The translations under genes were made by a program, and so were the position numbers. A DNA stretch of 48,521 nt, from NCBI GenBank assembly GCA_009908945.1, contig JAAAOI010000013.1, positions 1 to 48,521 of the forward strand, written 5' to 3'. The notes below the pieces were generated by a model. The model saw nothing but the letters and a program-made list of their open reading frames with translations. It did no database searches and was not told where the DNA came from. Positions 9,387-19,594 of this stretch are shown one piece after another. Numbering within the stretch: the first letter of the stretch is position 1; every line of letters starts with the position of its first letter. Source of the DNA: Bacteroidota bacterium (GTDB lineage: Bacteria; Bacteroidota; Rhodothermia; Rhodothermales; Salinibacteraceae).

Positions 9387-10634
9387 ATGAGAGATTTGGT
9401 AGCAAACTTTTTCGACAGGTATGGACTGTCGTTCGTTATGGTCGCGAGTTATTTTGGCTCGGGGTCTATTTTCATTGCGACGCAGGCGGGGGTTGAGTAT
9501 GGCTATGTGTTGATCTGGGCCGTAATCGGCGCCGTGCTGCTGGGTTTTATGGCCCAGGACATGAGCGCGCGCCTCGGCATCTTTGGGGACACCTTGATGG
9601 CCTTCATCCGGCGCAAGTTGGGTAAGAACGGCGCCCTTATTATTGCCCTCTTCCTGTCGATTGGGTGTATCGCCTGGACGCTTGCGCTGACGGCTGCTGT
9701 AGGGAAAAGCATTGAGGTACTGACTGATGGGGCGCTCACGTGGCAGCCCCTTGCGGTGGTTACGGGCCTGTGTGCCATCTTTGTCGGCATATTGAATTAC
9801 GACCACGTGGAGAAGGTGATGACGGCCATGATGTTCTTGCTGCTGATCCTTTACCTGATTGTGGCGGGCGCAAGCGGCCCCTCTGTACCTGACATTGCCG
9901 CTGGGTTTATCCCCGCGATCCCTGACGTAGGTGCGATGGTGCTGGGCGCGGCCATCCTGGGCACGACGGCTTTGTGGCCCAACTTCTTTCTGGAGTCTAT
10001 TCTCGTACGACGCAAGGGGTGGAACGACCAGAAGCACGTGCGCATGATGCGGACCGACCTGGCGATGGGGTACACGGTGGGAGGCTTAATCACCCTGGCC
10101 ATCATCATTGTGGCAGCCGCTGTGCTGCGCCCAGCCGGTTACACGGAGCTGTCGTCGTTTGTCGCCCCCGGCGAGGCCCTGGAGATTGTCCTTGGGCAGT
10201 GGGCCATGATCGTGTTCTTGCTGGGCGTGATCGCGGCAGCCTTCAACAGCATCGTGCCGATCATGTGGACGGTGCCATTCATGATTCTGGAGGCGCTGGA
10301 TATTGACCATGAAGACGGCTCCAGCTCGGCGTTCAAGCTGATCTTCGCCGGCAGTATCGGCATCGGTATGTTCTCTCCGCTTGTCGCTTACGTCACCGGG
10401 TTGAGCGTCGTGGAAATGGTTACGCTGTTTCCCGCCTACAATGGCGTCTTTGGGCTACCTGTTACTGCAGCCTTGCTCTTCTGGGCGGTGAACGACCAGA
10501 AGGTGATGGGGCCACAGACCAACACATGGAAGCTGAACCTGGCCAACATCATCCTTGTGCTGTTCTCTGCTTATATCGCCATCAACTCGGGCCGTGGCGT
10601 GCTGGAGGCCATCTTCGGTGGGATGCTCTCGTAA
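9387..10634 (+). CDS. Nramp-family transporter, non-canonical
   Basis: ~11 TM segments with Nramp-like layout; GSGSIFIATQAG in TM1 and TALWPNFFLES in TM6. Confidence 0.8.
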   Translation: MRDLVANFFDRYGLSFVMVASYFGSGSIFIATQAGVEYGYVLIWAVIGAVLLGFMAQDMSARLGIFGDTLMAFIRRKLGKNGALIIALFLSIGCIAWTLALTAAVGKSIEVLTDGALTWQPLAVVTGLCAIFVGILNYDHVEKVMTAMMFLLLILYLIVAGASGPSVPDIAAGFIPAIPDVGAMVLGAAILGTTALWPNFFLESILVRRKGWNDQKHVRMMRTDLAMGYTVGGLITLAIIIVAAAVLRPAGYTELSSFVAPGEALEIVLGQWAMIVFLLGVIAAAFNSIVPIMWTVPFMILEALDIDHEDGSSSAFKLIFAGSIGIGMFSPLVAYVTGLSVVEMVTLFPAYNGVFGLPVTAALLFWAVNDQKVMGPQTNTWKLNLANIILVLFSAYIAINSGRGVLEAIFGGMLS

Positions 10635-10670
10635 TGCATGCCTGCTTTCCCTCATGGGCTGGAGACCAAC

Positions 10671-11468
10671 ATGGGACTGGAAATTGGCCTTGGCCTTGCG
10701 CTGCTCTTAATTGCCATTGCGCTCGTAGGGGGGGTGTGCATCACCACTATTGGGCCCGGCGGTATCTTCGTGACCATCGCACTGTTTGCCCTGCTGCCGC
10801 TGGACCCATCGACAGTAGCGGGCACAGCCAGCGCTACGTTCATCGCAACGGGCGTAGTCGGGAGCCTGGGCTACCTGCGCTCAGGGCAACTGAGCGGGAC
10901 GGTCGCCGGGCAGGCCGCGCTGGTGCTCAGCCTCTCGTCCGTGGTAGGGGCCTTTAGCGGCGCGCAGATCAACACGTGGCTGGACGCCGGCACGTTTGCC
11001 GTCCTGCTTGGGCTCTTTGTGCTCCTCACCGGAGGCCTCATCCTTTACCGGCAACGGCGGGCGTTGGCGCCAGACCAACGGCTACACCTGGCCACTTGGC
11101 GTGGCTGGGGCGTGTTAGCGCTCGTGGGCCTGGGCGTAGGGCTCCCAGGCGGCCTGCTGGGCGTAGGCGGCCCGGTGCTGGCCGTCCCCCTCCTGGTGGT
11201 GCTGGGCGTACCTATGCTGATGGCCGTGGCCCTGGCGCAGGTGCAGTCCATCTTCATCTCGGGGATGGCCACGGCAGGGTACGCGCTGCACGGTGCCATC
11301 GACTGGGGGCTCGCCGTACTCGTGGGCGTGCCGCTGCTCATCGGTACGATAGCGGGATGGTACGCGGCGCAGCGCATCGCCCCCGAGCGGTTACAAGTGG
11401 GGCTGGCCCTGGTGCTGATCGGGCTGGGCCTCTACCTGATGGGGGGAGGCGCAACGCCGGGCGGCTAA
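10671..11468 (+). CDS. TauE/SafE family sulfite/anion permease
   Basis: IGPGGIFVTIALFALLPLDPSTVAGTASATF...GLGVGLPGGLLGVGGPVLAVPLLV. Confidence 0.88.
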   Translation: MGLEIGLGLALLLIAIALVGGVCITTIGPGGIFVTIALFALLPLDPSTVAGTASATFIATGVVGSLGYLRSGQLSGTVAGQAALVLSLSSVVGAFSGAQINTWLDAGTFAVLLGLFVLLTGGLILYRQRRALAPDQRLHLATWRGWGVLALVGLGVGLPGGLLGVGGPVLAVPLLVVLGVPMLMAVALAQVQSIFISGMATAGYALHGAIDWGLAVLVGVPLLIGTIAGWYAAQRIAPERLQVGLALVLIGLGLYLMGGGATPGG

Positions 11469-11596
11469 GGACTTCCTCTGATGCCCGGCTACGGGGTGCT
11501 CACAGGAACATCCGTTTGCCATAGTTCATTCGCGAACCGACAGTATTGCGCGGTGCTATTCGTGCCCCTTCCTGCTGACGCTCCTCCCTGGTTTCT

Positions 11597-13225
11597 ATGC
11601 TGCGTGCGGCCACAGCCTCCCTTCATACGCACCTCTTAGCAGCATTTCCTGCGGAACAAGCGTATCGCCCCAGCGCCCTCGCTGCTGAAGGAATGCCGGC
11701 GGCCATCTGCCACTTCTTGGAGCAGACGCTGACGCACCGGGCAGAGATGGAGACGCGGCAGTTGAGCCTGCCCTGGTTTGATGCGCAGCACCCCGATGTG
11801 CAGCCGGCCCGGAAGGCGTTCGTCCATGCACTGGCCGCCCACGGGCAGGTCCCGGAGGACAAGTGGAGCCCCACCACGCAACAGGTGATCCGGCAACTGC
11901 TCTCCTACCTTATCCGGCCGGTGCCGACCCTGCTCAACTTCGTGTTTCAGGGGACGCGCACCACCCTTTCGGCAGGCACCGTGCTGCAGCGCATGGCCTA
12001 CTTTGCACCGTATGCCTACCTGCGTGATGCGCTGCGTGATGAGGTGGACGGCGACCTGCAGCAGGGCGTCGACCGCGAGCGGCTGGCGGCCGTCCTGCGC
12101 CCGGCCGACCGCATCCAGACCGAGACCTACGCCCCCGGGGACTGGGCCGATCACTTTGCCCCGCTGTTTGCGCTGTACGCGCTGGTGAACCAGGACCATC
12201 CGCCGGTGCCCACGGCCCTGCTCTGTGCAGCCTTTGAGGACAAGACGATGGAGCACCTGGCCGAGCGCCTCCGCGGCACGGAACGGGAGCACTTTACCCA
12301 GGAGGGGTTACGCGCTGTACTGGAGCAGCCCCGCCGGATGCCCCCTCTCCCTCCCACAGACGACGCGCTTTTTTCCTCCGAGGCCGATCTCCCCGAAGAG
12401 GCCGCCCCCTCTTCCCCTCCTCCCTCATCTGCTCCTGAAGAGGTGACGGAGGTGTCACCTGCCCCACAGCCGTCCCGCGACGAGCAGCAGCCGACCGCGC
12501 CGCAAGCGCCCCGGGCGCCTCGCCTCGGGCCTGCAGCGGATGACCCCGGGCCTGCAGCGGATGACGCGCGCGCTGCTGCAGAGCCAACCTCCGAAACCAC
12601 GGTTCCTGCAGCCGCTGATACGCATGGCCGTATAGAGCCGCCAGCTCCAGATGGCCCCTCAGCCGACGACCCCGTGGAAGCCCCAGCACAAGAGACGTCG
12701 GCCGAAGCGGCCCCGGACAGCGGCGTTCCAGCCTCGGACGCGCCCCCGCAGGGTCCAGAGCCGAAGCCGAGCCCTGCGCCACCAGAAGATACCGAGCCAA
12801 CACCACTCTGGCAGCGCTTTCAGCGGAGCACCGCCACCAAAAACGCAGAGGCCTTGCCTCAAGAGGAAAAGAGCGAGCGGCCGCGCTGGCAGCAGTTTGC
12901 CCCGGCCCGCGGTGACGCCTCGCGCGCCGCATCGGCGCAGCGGGACGCCGAGACCGAGCGCACCGAGCCCATCGCCCCCCTGGAGCGTCGCCTCTTGGGC
13001 AAGAAAGCCGCCAAGCACCGCGACTTTTTTGTGGAGACCCTCTTTCAGGGCTCTCCCGAAACGTACCACACCGTCCTGCAGCGGCTGGACGACGTAGACT
13101 CCTGGGCGGAGGCCTCGCAGATTATTGCAAGCGATGTCTTCCGCGCCCACAGCGTCAACATCTACAGCGACCCGGCCGTGCTCTTCACAGATCTGATTGA
13201 AGCGCGTTTTCGGCAGAACACATAG
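11597..13225 (+). CDS. Uncharacterised protein: helical N-terminal domain, long Pro/Ala/Glu-rich linker, short conserved-looking C-terminal domain
   Basis: 542-aa uninterrupted ORF; no family recognised. Confidence 0.75.
   Translation: MLRAATASLHTHLLAAFPAEQAYRPSALAAEGMPAAICHFLEQTLTHRAEMETRQLSLPWFDAQHPDVQPARKAFVHALAAHGQVPEDKWSPTTQQVIRQLLSYLIRPVPTLLNFVFQGTRTTLSAGTVLQRMAYFAPYAYLRDALRDEVDGDLQQGVDRERLAAVLRPADRIQTETYAPGDWADHFAPLFALYALVNQDHPPVPTALLCAAFEDKTMEHLAERLRGTEREHFTQEGLRAVLEQPRRMPPLPPTDDALFSSEADLPEEAAPSSPPPSSAPEEVTEVSPAPQPSRDEQQPTAPQAPRAPRLGPAADDPGPAADDARAAAEPTSETTVPAAADTHGRIEPPAPDGPSADDPVEAPAQETSAEAAPDSGVPASDAPPQGPEPKPSPAPPEDTEPTPLWQRFQRSTATKNAEALPQEEKSERPRWQQFAPARGDASRAASAQRDAETERTEPIAPLERRLLGKKAAKHRDFFVETLFQGSPETYHTVLQRLDDVDSWAEASQIIASDVFRAHSVNIYSDPAVLFTDLIEARFRQNT
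12526..12565. repeat. Duplicated 19-bp unit CGGGCCTGCAGCGGATGAC (21-bp period) in linker-coding DNA
   Basis: Copies at 12526-12544 and 12547-12565; encodes GPAADD twice. Confidence 0.85.
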
Positions 13226-13306
13226 CTTGTAAGCGCCAGAGACGTTCTGCCCATACGCGGCAGAGGGGCTGCGTTTGAATGAGTCAGCGGGCGGCTGCCG
13301 CTGGAC

Positions 13307-15214
13307 TTATGCGTCTCGGGCCTCACCCAGTCCGATCTCCTCAAGCGCTTCGGCCATTTCCCCAAGGATCGCTGGGTTCCCAATGGTGGCCGGGACGTTG
13401 TAGGCTTGGTTGTTGGCGATCTTCCGAATGGTTCCGCGTAGCGTCTTACCCGAGCGGGTTTTGGGCAGCCGATCCACCACGGCAGCCTTCTTGAAGGAAA
13501 CCACAGGGCCGATGCGGTCGCGCACCATCTGGATCACCTCGGCGATAATCTCCTGGGCATCACGCTCGCTGCCGGCATTGAGCACCAGGAAGCCCACCGG
13601 CACCTCGCCCTTGAGTTTATCCGCGACCCCCACCACAGCGCACTCGGCCACGTCCGGATGATCGGCCAGGACTTCTTCGATGGCGCCTGTAGACAACCGG
13701 TGACCAGCAACATTGATGATGTCGTCGGTCCGTGCCATAACATAGATGTAGCCCTCCTCGTCGATATAGCCAGCGTCTCCCGTTTTGTAGAAGCCCGGAA
13801 ACTCCTCCAGGTAGGCTTCCTTGAAGCGCCCGTCTGCTTTGTACAAGGTGAGCAGGGTACCCGGGGGGAGCGGCAGTTTCACCACCAGCGCACCGATCTG
13901 CCCCGGCGCCCTCTCCTGGCCATGGGGATCCAAGACCCGGACGTCTGACCCCGGGGCCGCCTTGGTGGCAGAGCCATACTTGACCGGGAAGTGATGCAGC
14001 CCCATGCAGTTGGCGGCCGTAGCCCAGCCAGTTTCGGTCTGCCAGTAGTTATCAATGACAGGGACACCGAGGTTTCTTTCTGACCACTGAATCGTATCGG
14101 GATCCGACCGCTCGCCCGCCAAGAAGAGGATCTCGAAATGCGACAGGTCATAGTCCTTGATCAACGCACCTTGCGGGTCTTCCCGCTTGATGGCCCGATA
14201 AGCCGTTGGGGCGGTGAACATGCACTTCACGTCATGTGCGGCAATGACCCGCCAGAACACACCGGCGTCGGGCGTACCCACCGGCTTGCCTTCAAACATG
14301 ATGGTGGTGCAGCCCTTGAGTAGCGGCCCATATACGATGTAGGAATGGCCTACGACCCAGCCCACATCCGAAGCCGTCCACCAGACGTCGTCTTCGTCGA
14401 TGTCGTAGATGGCCTTCATCGTCCACTTCAGCGCCACCGCATGCCCGCCGTTATCCCGAACCACGCCCTTTGGCTCCCCGGTGGTGCCCGAGGTGTACAG
14501 GATGTACAGCGGATCCGTCGCTGCCAGGGGAACGCAGGCTACGGGTTCTGCCGAGGCCATCAGGGTGGTCCACTCCGCGTCGCGGCCTTCGACAAGGGAA
14601 GCCGTCCCCTGAGGGCGTTGAAAAATGATGCATTTCTCCGGCTTGGCGTCGGATAAGGCGATGGCCTCATCCAGCAACGGCTTGTACTCGATGATCCGAG
14701 AGCGTTCGATGCCACAAGACGCAGAGACGATAACTTTCGGTTCGGCATCGTCGATGCGGGTGGCCAGTTCCTTGGCGGCGAACCCCCCGAAGACCACCGA
14801 GTGGATGGCCCCGATGCGGGCGCAGGCGAGCATCGCAATGGCAGCCTCAGGGATCATGGGCATGTAGATGATAACCCGGTCGCCCTTCGTTACCCCTTGC
14901 CCGGCCAGTACGCCGGCGAAAGTAGCGACCTCGTCGCGGAGCTCCGCATAGCTGTACTTTTTGATGGTGCCGGTCACGGGGCTGTCGTAGATCAGGGCGA
15001 GCTTATCGCCTCGTCCCCGATCGACGTGGAGGTCCAGGGCATTGTAACAGGTGTTGAGTTTGCCGCCCACAAACCAGCGGTAGAAGGGCTTATGGGAATC
15101 GTCAAGGACCGTGTCCCATTTTTCATACCAATGCACATTGGCTGCCACCTTGCCCCAAAACCCTTCAGGATCTTCGATCGACTGTCGGTAGGCTTCCTCG
15201 TACGTGTTGGCCAT
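13307..15214 (-). CDS. prpE: Propionyl-/acetyl-CoA synthetase (PrpE-like acyl-CoA ligase)
   Basis: YILYTSGTTGEPKGVVRDNGGHAVALKWTM, DNYWQTETGW, RTDDIINVAGHRLSTGAIEE, PKTRSGKTLRG. Confidence 0.92.
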   Translation of the reverse strand: MANTYEEAYRQSIEDPEGFWGKVAANVHWYEKWDTVLDDSHKPFYRWFVGGKLNTCYNALDLHVDRGRGDKLALIYDSPVTGTIKKYSYAELRDEVATFAGVLAGQGVTKGDRVIIYMPMIPEAAIAMLACARIGAIHSVVFGGFAAKELATRIDDAEPKVIVSASCGIERSRIIEYKPLLDEAIALSDAKPEKCIIFQRPQGTASLVEGRDAEWTTLMASAEPVACVPLAATDPLYILYTSGTTGEPKGVVRDNGGHAVALKWTMKAIYDIDEDDVWWTASDVGWVVGHSYIVYGPLLKGCTTIMFEGKPVGTPDAGVFWRVIAAHDVKCMFTAPTAYRAIKREDPQGALIKDYDLSHFEILFLAGERSDPDTIQWSERNLGVPVIDNYWQTETGWATAANCMGLHHFPVKYGSATKAAPGSDVRVLDPHGQERAPGQIGALVVKLPLPPGTLLTLYKADGRFKEAYLEEFPGFYKTGDAGYIDEEGYIYVMARTDDIINVAGHRLSTGAIEEVLADHPDVAECAVVGVADKLKGEVPVGFLVLNAGSERDAQEIIAEVIQMVRDRIGPVVSFKKAAVVDRLPKTRSGKTLRGTIRKIANNQAYNVPATIGNPAILGEMAEALEEIGLGEARDA

Positions 15215-15326
15215 TGCTTACCTCTCGGTTTCGGTTGAAATGAAGGACGCCAACCGTGCGCCCGAGAATGGGGCCGGGTCGACCGTGCGTCGCTTGAGCG
15301 CGTCGAGGCTGTGCAGCTGCAGGCGT

Positions 15327-15387
15327 GGCGTCCTCTATTGCACGCACGGTTAGCAGCATAACGTTTAGCAAAACAATAGAGGGCGCC
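15327..15387. promoter_or_regulatory. 14-bp inverted repeat with 33-nt spacer in the divergent prpE/pccB promoter region
   Basis: GGCGTCCTCTATTG (15327-15340) and CAATAGAGGGCGCC (15374-15387), one mismatch. Confidence 0.6.
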
Positions 15388-15478
15388 TCGGGCGAGAGAA
15401 TCTACGTAGGGGCGGCAACCACTTTTTTGCCATTAATATGCACAGATAATTCACTACCTAAGCATAGGGCGTAACGAG

Positions 15479-15493
15479 GCCCTTGTCAAGGGC
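15479..15493. promoter_or_regulatory. Palindrome GCCCTTG-T-CAAGGGC upstream of pccB
   Basis: Perfect 7-bp arms, 1-nt centre. Confidence 0.5.
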
Positions 15494-15559
15494 TGGACTT
15501 ACGGCAGGAAATTGAGCATCTTAGGGGGTCCGTTCAATCTCCCGAATCTCGCTGTATCT

Positions 15560-17113
15560 ATGCCTGATACCCCTGAGCCCCTCACCGCGCTGGAAGCCTT
15601 ACGTGAAGAGGCCCGCCTCGGCGGCGGCCAGCAACGTATCGATCGCCAGCACGAGAAAGACAAGCTGACGGCCCGTGAGCGCCTCGACATCCTTCTGGAC
15701 GATGACTCCTTTGAGGAGATTGGCATGTTCGTCCGCCATCAGGCCACCGACTTTGGCCTGGATGAGCGGCGGCCCTACGGCGACGGGGTCGTGACGGGTT
15801 ACGGTACCATTGACGACCGCCTGGTATACGTTTTCAGCCAGGACTTCACTGTGTTTGGCGGTTCCCTCGGGCAGGCGCACGCCGAGAAGATCGTCAAGAT
15901 CATGGAGCTGGCCATGGAGAACGGCGCCCCGCTCATCGGGCTGAACGACTCCGGCGGCGCGCGCATTCAGGAGGGCGTGGTGTCGCTCGGCGGCTATGCA
16001 GACATCTTTCACCTCAACACGATGGCCTCCGGCGTCATCCCGCAGATCTCGGCCGTCATGGGGCCCTGTGCGGGCGGCGCCGTGTATAGCCCGGCCATCA
16101 CCGACTTCGTGTATATGGTGCAGGGCTCCAGCTACATGTTCGTGACGGGGCCGCATGTGGTGAAGACGGTAACGCAAGAGGAGGTGACCAGTGAAGACCT
16201 GGGCGGCGCGCTCACCCACGCCTCCAAAAGCGGTGTCTCGCACGTCACCTGCCAGAACGACGTCGACTGCCTGCTGCGCATCCGCGAGCTGCTCCAGTAC
16301 ATCCCCCAGAACTGCGAGGACCCCCCGCCGCGGGTCGCCGTCCCTGACGCGGACCCGGATCCCGACGACACCCTCAATACCATCGTCCCGGACAATCCCA
16401 ACAAACCCTACGATATGCGTGCGGTAGTAAACCGCGTGGTCGACCCCGACTCGTTCTACGAGATCCACGCTGACTATGCTGCCAACATTCTCGTGGGGTT
16501 TGCGCACCTCGGCGGGCGCTCGGTGGGTATCGTGGCGAATCAGCCCGCTGTGCTGGCTGGTGTGCTCGACATCGACTCCTCCCTGAAGGGTGCTCGGTTT
16601 GTGCGCTTCTGCGACGCCTTCAACATTCCCCTGGTGGTGTTTGAAGACGTCCCCGGCTTCCTTCCCGGCACCGAGCAGGAGTGGCGCGGCATCATCAAGC
16701 ATGGGGCCAAGCTGCTGTATGCCTTTGCTGAAGCCACGGTGCCTAAGATGACGGTCATTACCCGGAAGGCCTACGGTGGCGCCTACGACGTGATGAACTC
16801 CAAGCATATCGGCGGCGACTTAAACTTCGCCTGGCCGATGGCAGAAATTGCCGTCATGGGACCGAAAGGTGCGGTGGAGATCATCTACCGCAAGCAACTG
16901 GCCGAGGCCGACGACCCAGAGGCGAAAAAGGAGAAGTTCATTGACTACTACCGGGAGAAGTTTGCCAACCCGTACATTGCGGCCGAACGGGGCTATGTGG
17001 ACGACGTCGTGGCCCCCGGGCAGACGCGCCAGAAGCTCATTCGAGGGCTGGAGATGCTCAAAAACAAGGTCGTGAACAACCCGCGGAAGAAGCACGGCAA
17101 CATCCCGCTGTAG
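15560..17113 (+). CDS. pccB: Acyl-CoA (propionyl-CoA) carboxylase beta subunit, carboxyltransferase
   Basis: [80 protein letters not shown]; start trimmed to MPDTPEP. Confidence 0.95.
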   Translation: MPDTPEPLTALEALREEARLGGGQQRIDRQHEKDKLTARERLDILLDDDSFEEIGMFVRHQATDFGLDERRPYGDGVVTGYGTIDDRLVYVFSQDFTVFGGSLGQAHAEKIVKIMELAMENGAPLIGLNDSGGARIQEGVVSLGGYADIFHLNTMASGVIPQISAVMGPCAGGAVYSPAITDFVYMVQGSSYMFVTGPHVVKTVTQEEVTSEDLGGALTHASKSGVSHVTCQNDVDCLLRIRELLQYIPQNCEDPPPRVAVPDADPDPDDTLNTIVPDNPNKPYDMRAVVNRVVDPDSFYEIHADYAANILVGFAHLGGRSVGIVANQPAVLAGVLDIDSSLKGARFVRFCDAFNIPLVVFEDVPGFLPGTEQEWRGIIKHGAKLLYAFAEATVPKMTVITRKAYGGAYDVMNSKHIGGDLNFAWPMAEIAVMGPKGAVEIIYRKQLAEADDPEAKKEKFIDYYREKFANPYIAAERGYVDDVVAPGQTRQKLIRGLEMLKNKVVNNPRKKHGNIPL

Positions 17114-17329
17114 GTACAGCGGGGCATGCCCCGTACCGACCAGCGGTCGAATCGTAACGGCCGAGCGGATAGTCCTCCTGTCGAGGACCCGGCGAAGCGC
17201 GAATCGCCGTCCTGCAGGGCGTTGGTCTGGTTTGTGCATGGTTGCACAATACCCCTGCAGTCCCTATCGTTAAGTGATGCGTAAAGTAACGCTTTGCGTA
17301 GTCCATCTCTTCATCAGCCCTGCCCTCCT

Positions 17330-19594
17330 GTGTCGCGCTTCCTCCCCCTTGCCGTTGCCGCCTGCCTGGCGGCTGGCTTGCTGTGGGCCGCCCCTCCTGC
17401 AGCCGGTCAATCGCTCTCTTCGCCAACTATTGACCGGGCGCAACACCTTCCGCCAGCGCCCATACCGCTGACCATGCTGGACGAGGAGCGGTTGGCCATG
17501 CTCGACCGCTCCCGCAGCGATTCCTTGAGCGAGCAACAGTTGGTGCGGCGCATCGCCGATCTGTACCGGCAGCAGTCGAACATCCTGATCGCACAGCTGC
17601 GCGACGACGAAGCCGCAACCGATACGCTGCTGCAGGAAGCGATGGACGAACTCCGCCGCCTCTCCAAACGCCCCGAAGCCCTGGCCCACCGCCGCTTTCG
17701 GGAGCTCTACCGTACCCTCGTGCACGAGCATGAAGCGTTCTACGGCACCCCAGATCCCGAACTGAGCCTCCCCCGCGGTGGCATTTTCGCCCTGCGGGAG
17801 GATATGTTTGCTGCGCTTGACCTCCTGGAGGATCCCCTCTTGAACAACGTGGAGTTTCCCGAGGGGCTGCTCCGCGAAGCGTCGGTCCCTATGACGCAAA
17901 ACCGCCTGACGCAGCGCTCGACTCAGTTTCTGCTGGATCGCAAAGATACGCTCGTCCCAGCCTGGCTGGAGCGGGCCGACACCTACTTTCCCATGATTGA
18001 GCAGATCCTGGCAGAGGAAGGCGTGCCAGACGAGATGAAGTACCTGTCGCTGGTAGAGAGCGCCCTGAACCCTCGCGCCCGCAGCTGGGCTGGAGCCGTG
18101 GGGATGTGGCAGTTCATGCCGGGCACGGGGCGGCTGTACGACCTGGACATCAACCCCTGGGTGGATGAACGCATGGACCCCGAGAAGGCTACGTACGCCG
18201 CAGCGCGCCACCTGCGCGACCTTTACGATACCTTTGGAGACTGGCATCTGGTGCTGGCGGCGTACAACGCGGGAACTGGTCGGGTGCGGGGAGCCATGCG
18301 CCGGGCCGGGTATGCGGGCCGTGATGCGCAGCCTACGTACTGGGACATTTACGACTACCTGCCGCGCGAGACGCGCAACTACGTGCCCATGTTTATCGCC
18401 ACGTCAATGGTTGCGTCCAACCCCGAAGCCTTTGATGTGCCTCCTCACCCCCCCGGTGCGCGCTACGCCTACGACCATGTGCCCGTGCAAGGCATGCTAT
18501 CGCTGCGCGAAATCGCTGAGATGGCTGGCACACAGCCCGCGGTGGTGCGCGCACTGAACCCCGAGCTGCGCCGGGCCACGCTGCCGCCTACCGAAAACGG
18601 CTACATGGTACGCCTTCCGCAGGGCACGTACGCCACGTTTGCTGCGGCCTACGAAGCCCTGCCCGATGCGAAGAAGAAGCCCGTCAGTGAGCATGTGGTA
18701 CGGCGTGGGGACGTGCTGGGGCGTATCGCCAATCGTTACGGGGTGTCGGTGCGGCAACTGATGCGCGTCAACAACCTGAACGCCACGACCATCCACCCAG
18801 GGCAGCGCCTCGTGGTACCAGTACAGAACTACGACGGCCCCGGCATTGCCGATGCATCCCCCCTATCCGTGCAATATGGTTCACGGCTCGTACGTCCCAT
18901 CGCACCCTATCGAGGCGCGCGCGAGGCACAGCAGCGCAGCGAGCAACAGCCGCCCGTGGTTCGCGCAGCGGATGAGCGCTCGGTGCGCCCTACGCCCCCC
19001 GAAGCCCCCGAGGGCTCTGGCGGCGAGACGACCCGTTCCACAGACGCCTCGGATGCAGGAGCAGCCCCAGCAGAAGAGGACTCCCGGTCCACCGCCGAAA
19101 CTGCAGCGTCTGAACCTGCGACGTCCGAAACGCGCATCGTGTACCACGTCCGGCGAGGCGACACCCTCGGAGGGATCGCGCAGCGGCACGGCGTATCGGT
19201 GGCCAGTCTTCGGTCATGGAATAGCCTCTCGGGCAATCGCATCCGCGCCGGGCAACAGCTGGAGCTCTACACCGACACCCCCCCTGCCGAACCGCTCCAG
19301 TATACCGTACGCCGCGGGGATACCCTGGGGCAGATCGCCAACCGGCACGGCGTCTCCGTCAGCGCGCTGCAGCAGTGGAACAGCCTTGCCGGCACCCGCA
19401 TCCGGCCGGGACAGACCCTGACCATCCACCGCGATGGCAGCGCTCCTGATTACATCGTGTACCGCGTGCGCAGCGGCGACACGCTGGGTGGCATTGCCAA
19501 CCGCCACGGGGTAAGCGTGCGTAACCTGCAGCAGTGGAATGGAATATCCGGTACTCGCATCCGGCCCGGGCAACGCCTCACGGTGCGTCCGTGA
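17330..19594 (+). CDS. mltD: MltD-like lytic murein transglycosylase with four C-terminal LysM repeats
   Basis: LVESALNPRARSWAGAVGMWQFMPGTGRLYDL...VLAAYNAGTGRVRGAM (SLT); four V(R)RGDxLGxIAxRxGVSVxxL LysM units; GTG start. Confidence 0.92.
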   Translation: MSRFLPLAVAACLAAGLLWAAPPAAGQSLSSPTIDRAQHLPPAPIPLTMLDEERLAMLDRSRSDSLSEQQLVRRIADLYRQQSNILIAQLRDDEAATDTLLQEAMDELRRLSKRPEALAHRRFRELYRTLVHEHEAFYGTPDPELSLPRGGIFALREDMFAALDLLEDPLLNNVEFPEGLLREASVPMTQNRLTQRSTQFLLDRKDTLVPAWLERADTYFPMIEQILAEEGVPDEMKYLSLVESALNPRARSWAGAVGMWQFMPGTGRLYDLDINPWVDERMDPEKATYAAARHLRDLYDTFGDWHLVLAAYNAGTGRVRGAMRRAGYAGRDAQPTYWDIYDYLPRETRNYVPMFIATSMVASNPEAFDVPPHPPGARYAYDHVPVQGMLSLREIAEMAGTQPAVVRALNPELRRATLPPTENGYMVRLPQGTYATFAAAYEALPDAKKKPVSEHVVRRGDVLGRIANRYGVSVRQLMRVNNLNATTIHPGQRLVVPVQNYDGPGIADASPLSVQYGSRLVRPIAPYRGAREAQQRSEQQPPVVRAADERSVRPTPPEAPEGSGGETTRSTDASDAGAAPAEEDSRSTAETAASEPATSETRIVYHVRRGDTLGGIAQRHGVSVASLRSWNSLSGNRIRAGQQLELYTDTPPAEPLQYTVRRGDTLGQIANRHGVSVSALQQWNSLAGTRIRPGQTLTIHRDGSAPDYIVYRVRSGDTLGGIANRHGVSVRNLQQWNGISGTRIRPGQRLTVRP

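Noticed and set aside
15599-16807. 402-aa minus-strand ORF
   Set aside because: Antisense shadow of pccB.
17113-17137. Hairpin GGTAC-agc-GGGGCATGCCCC-GTACC after pccB
   Set aside because: Strong stem but no T-tract, so not called as an intrinsic terminator.
17270-18247. 325-aa minus-strand ORF
   Set aside because: Antisense shadow of the transglycosylase gene.
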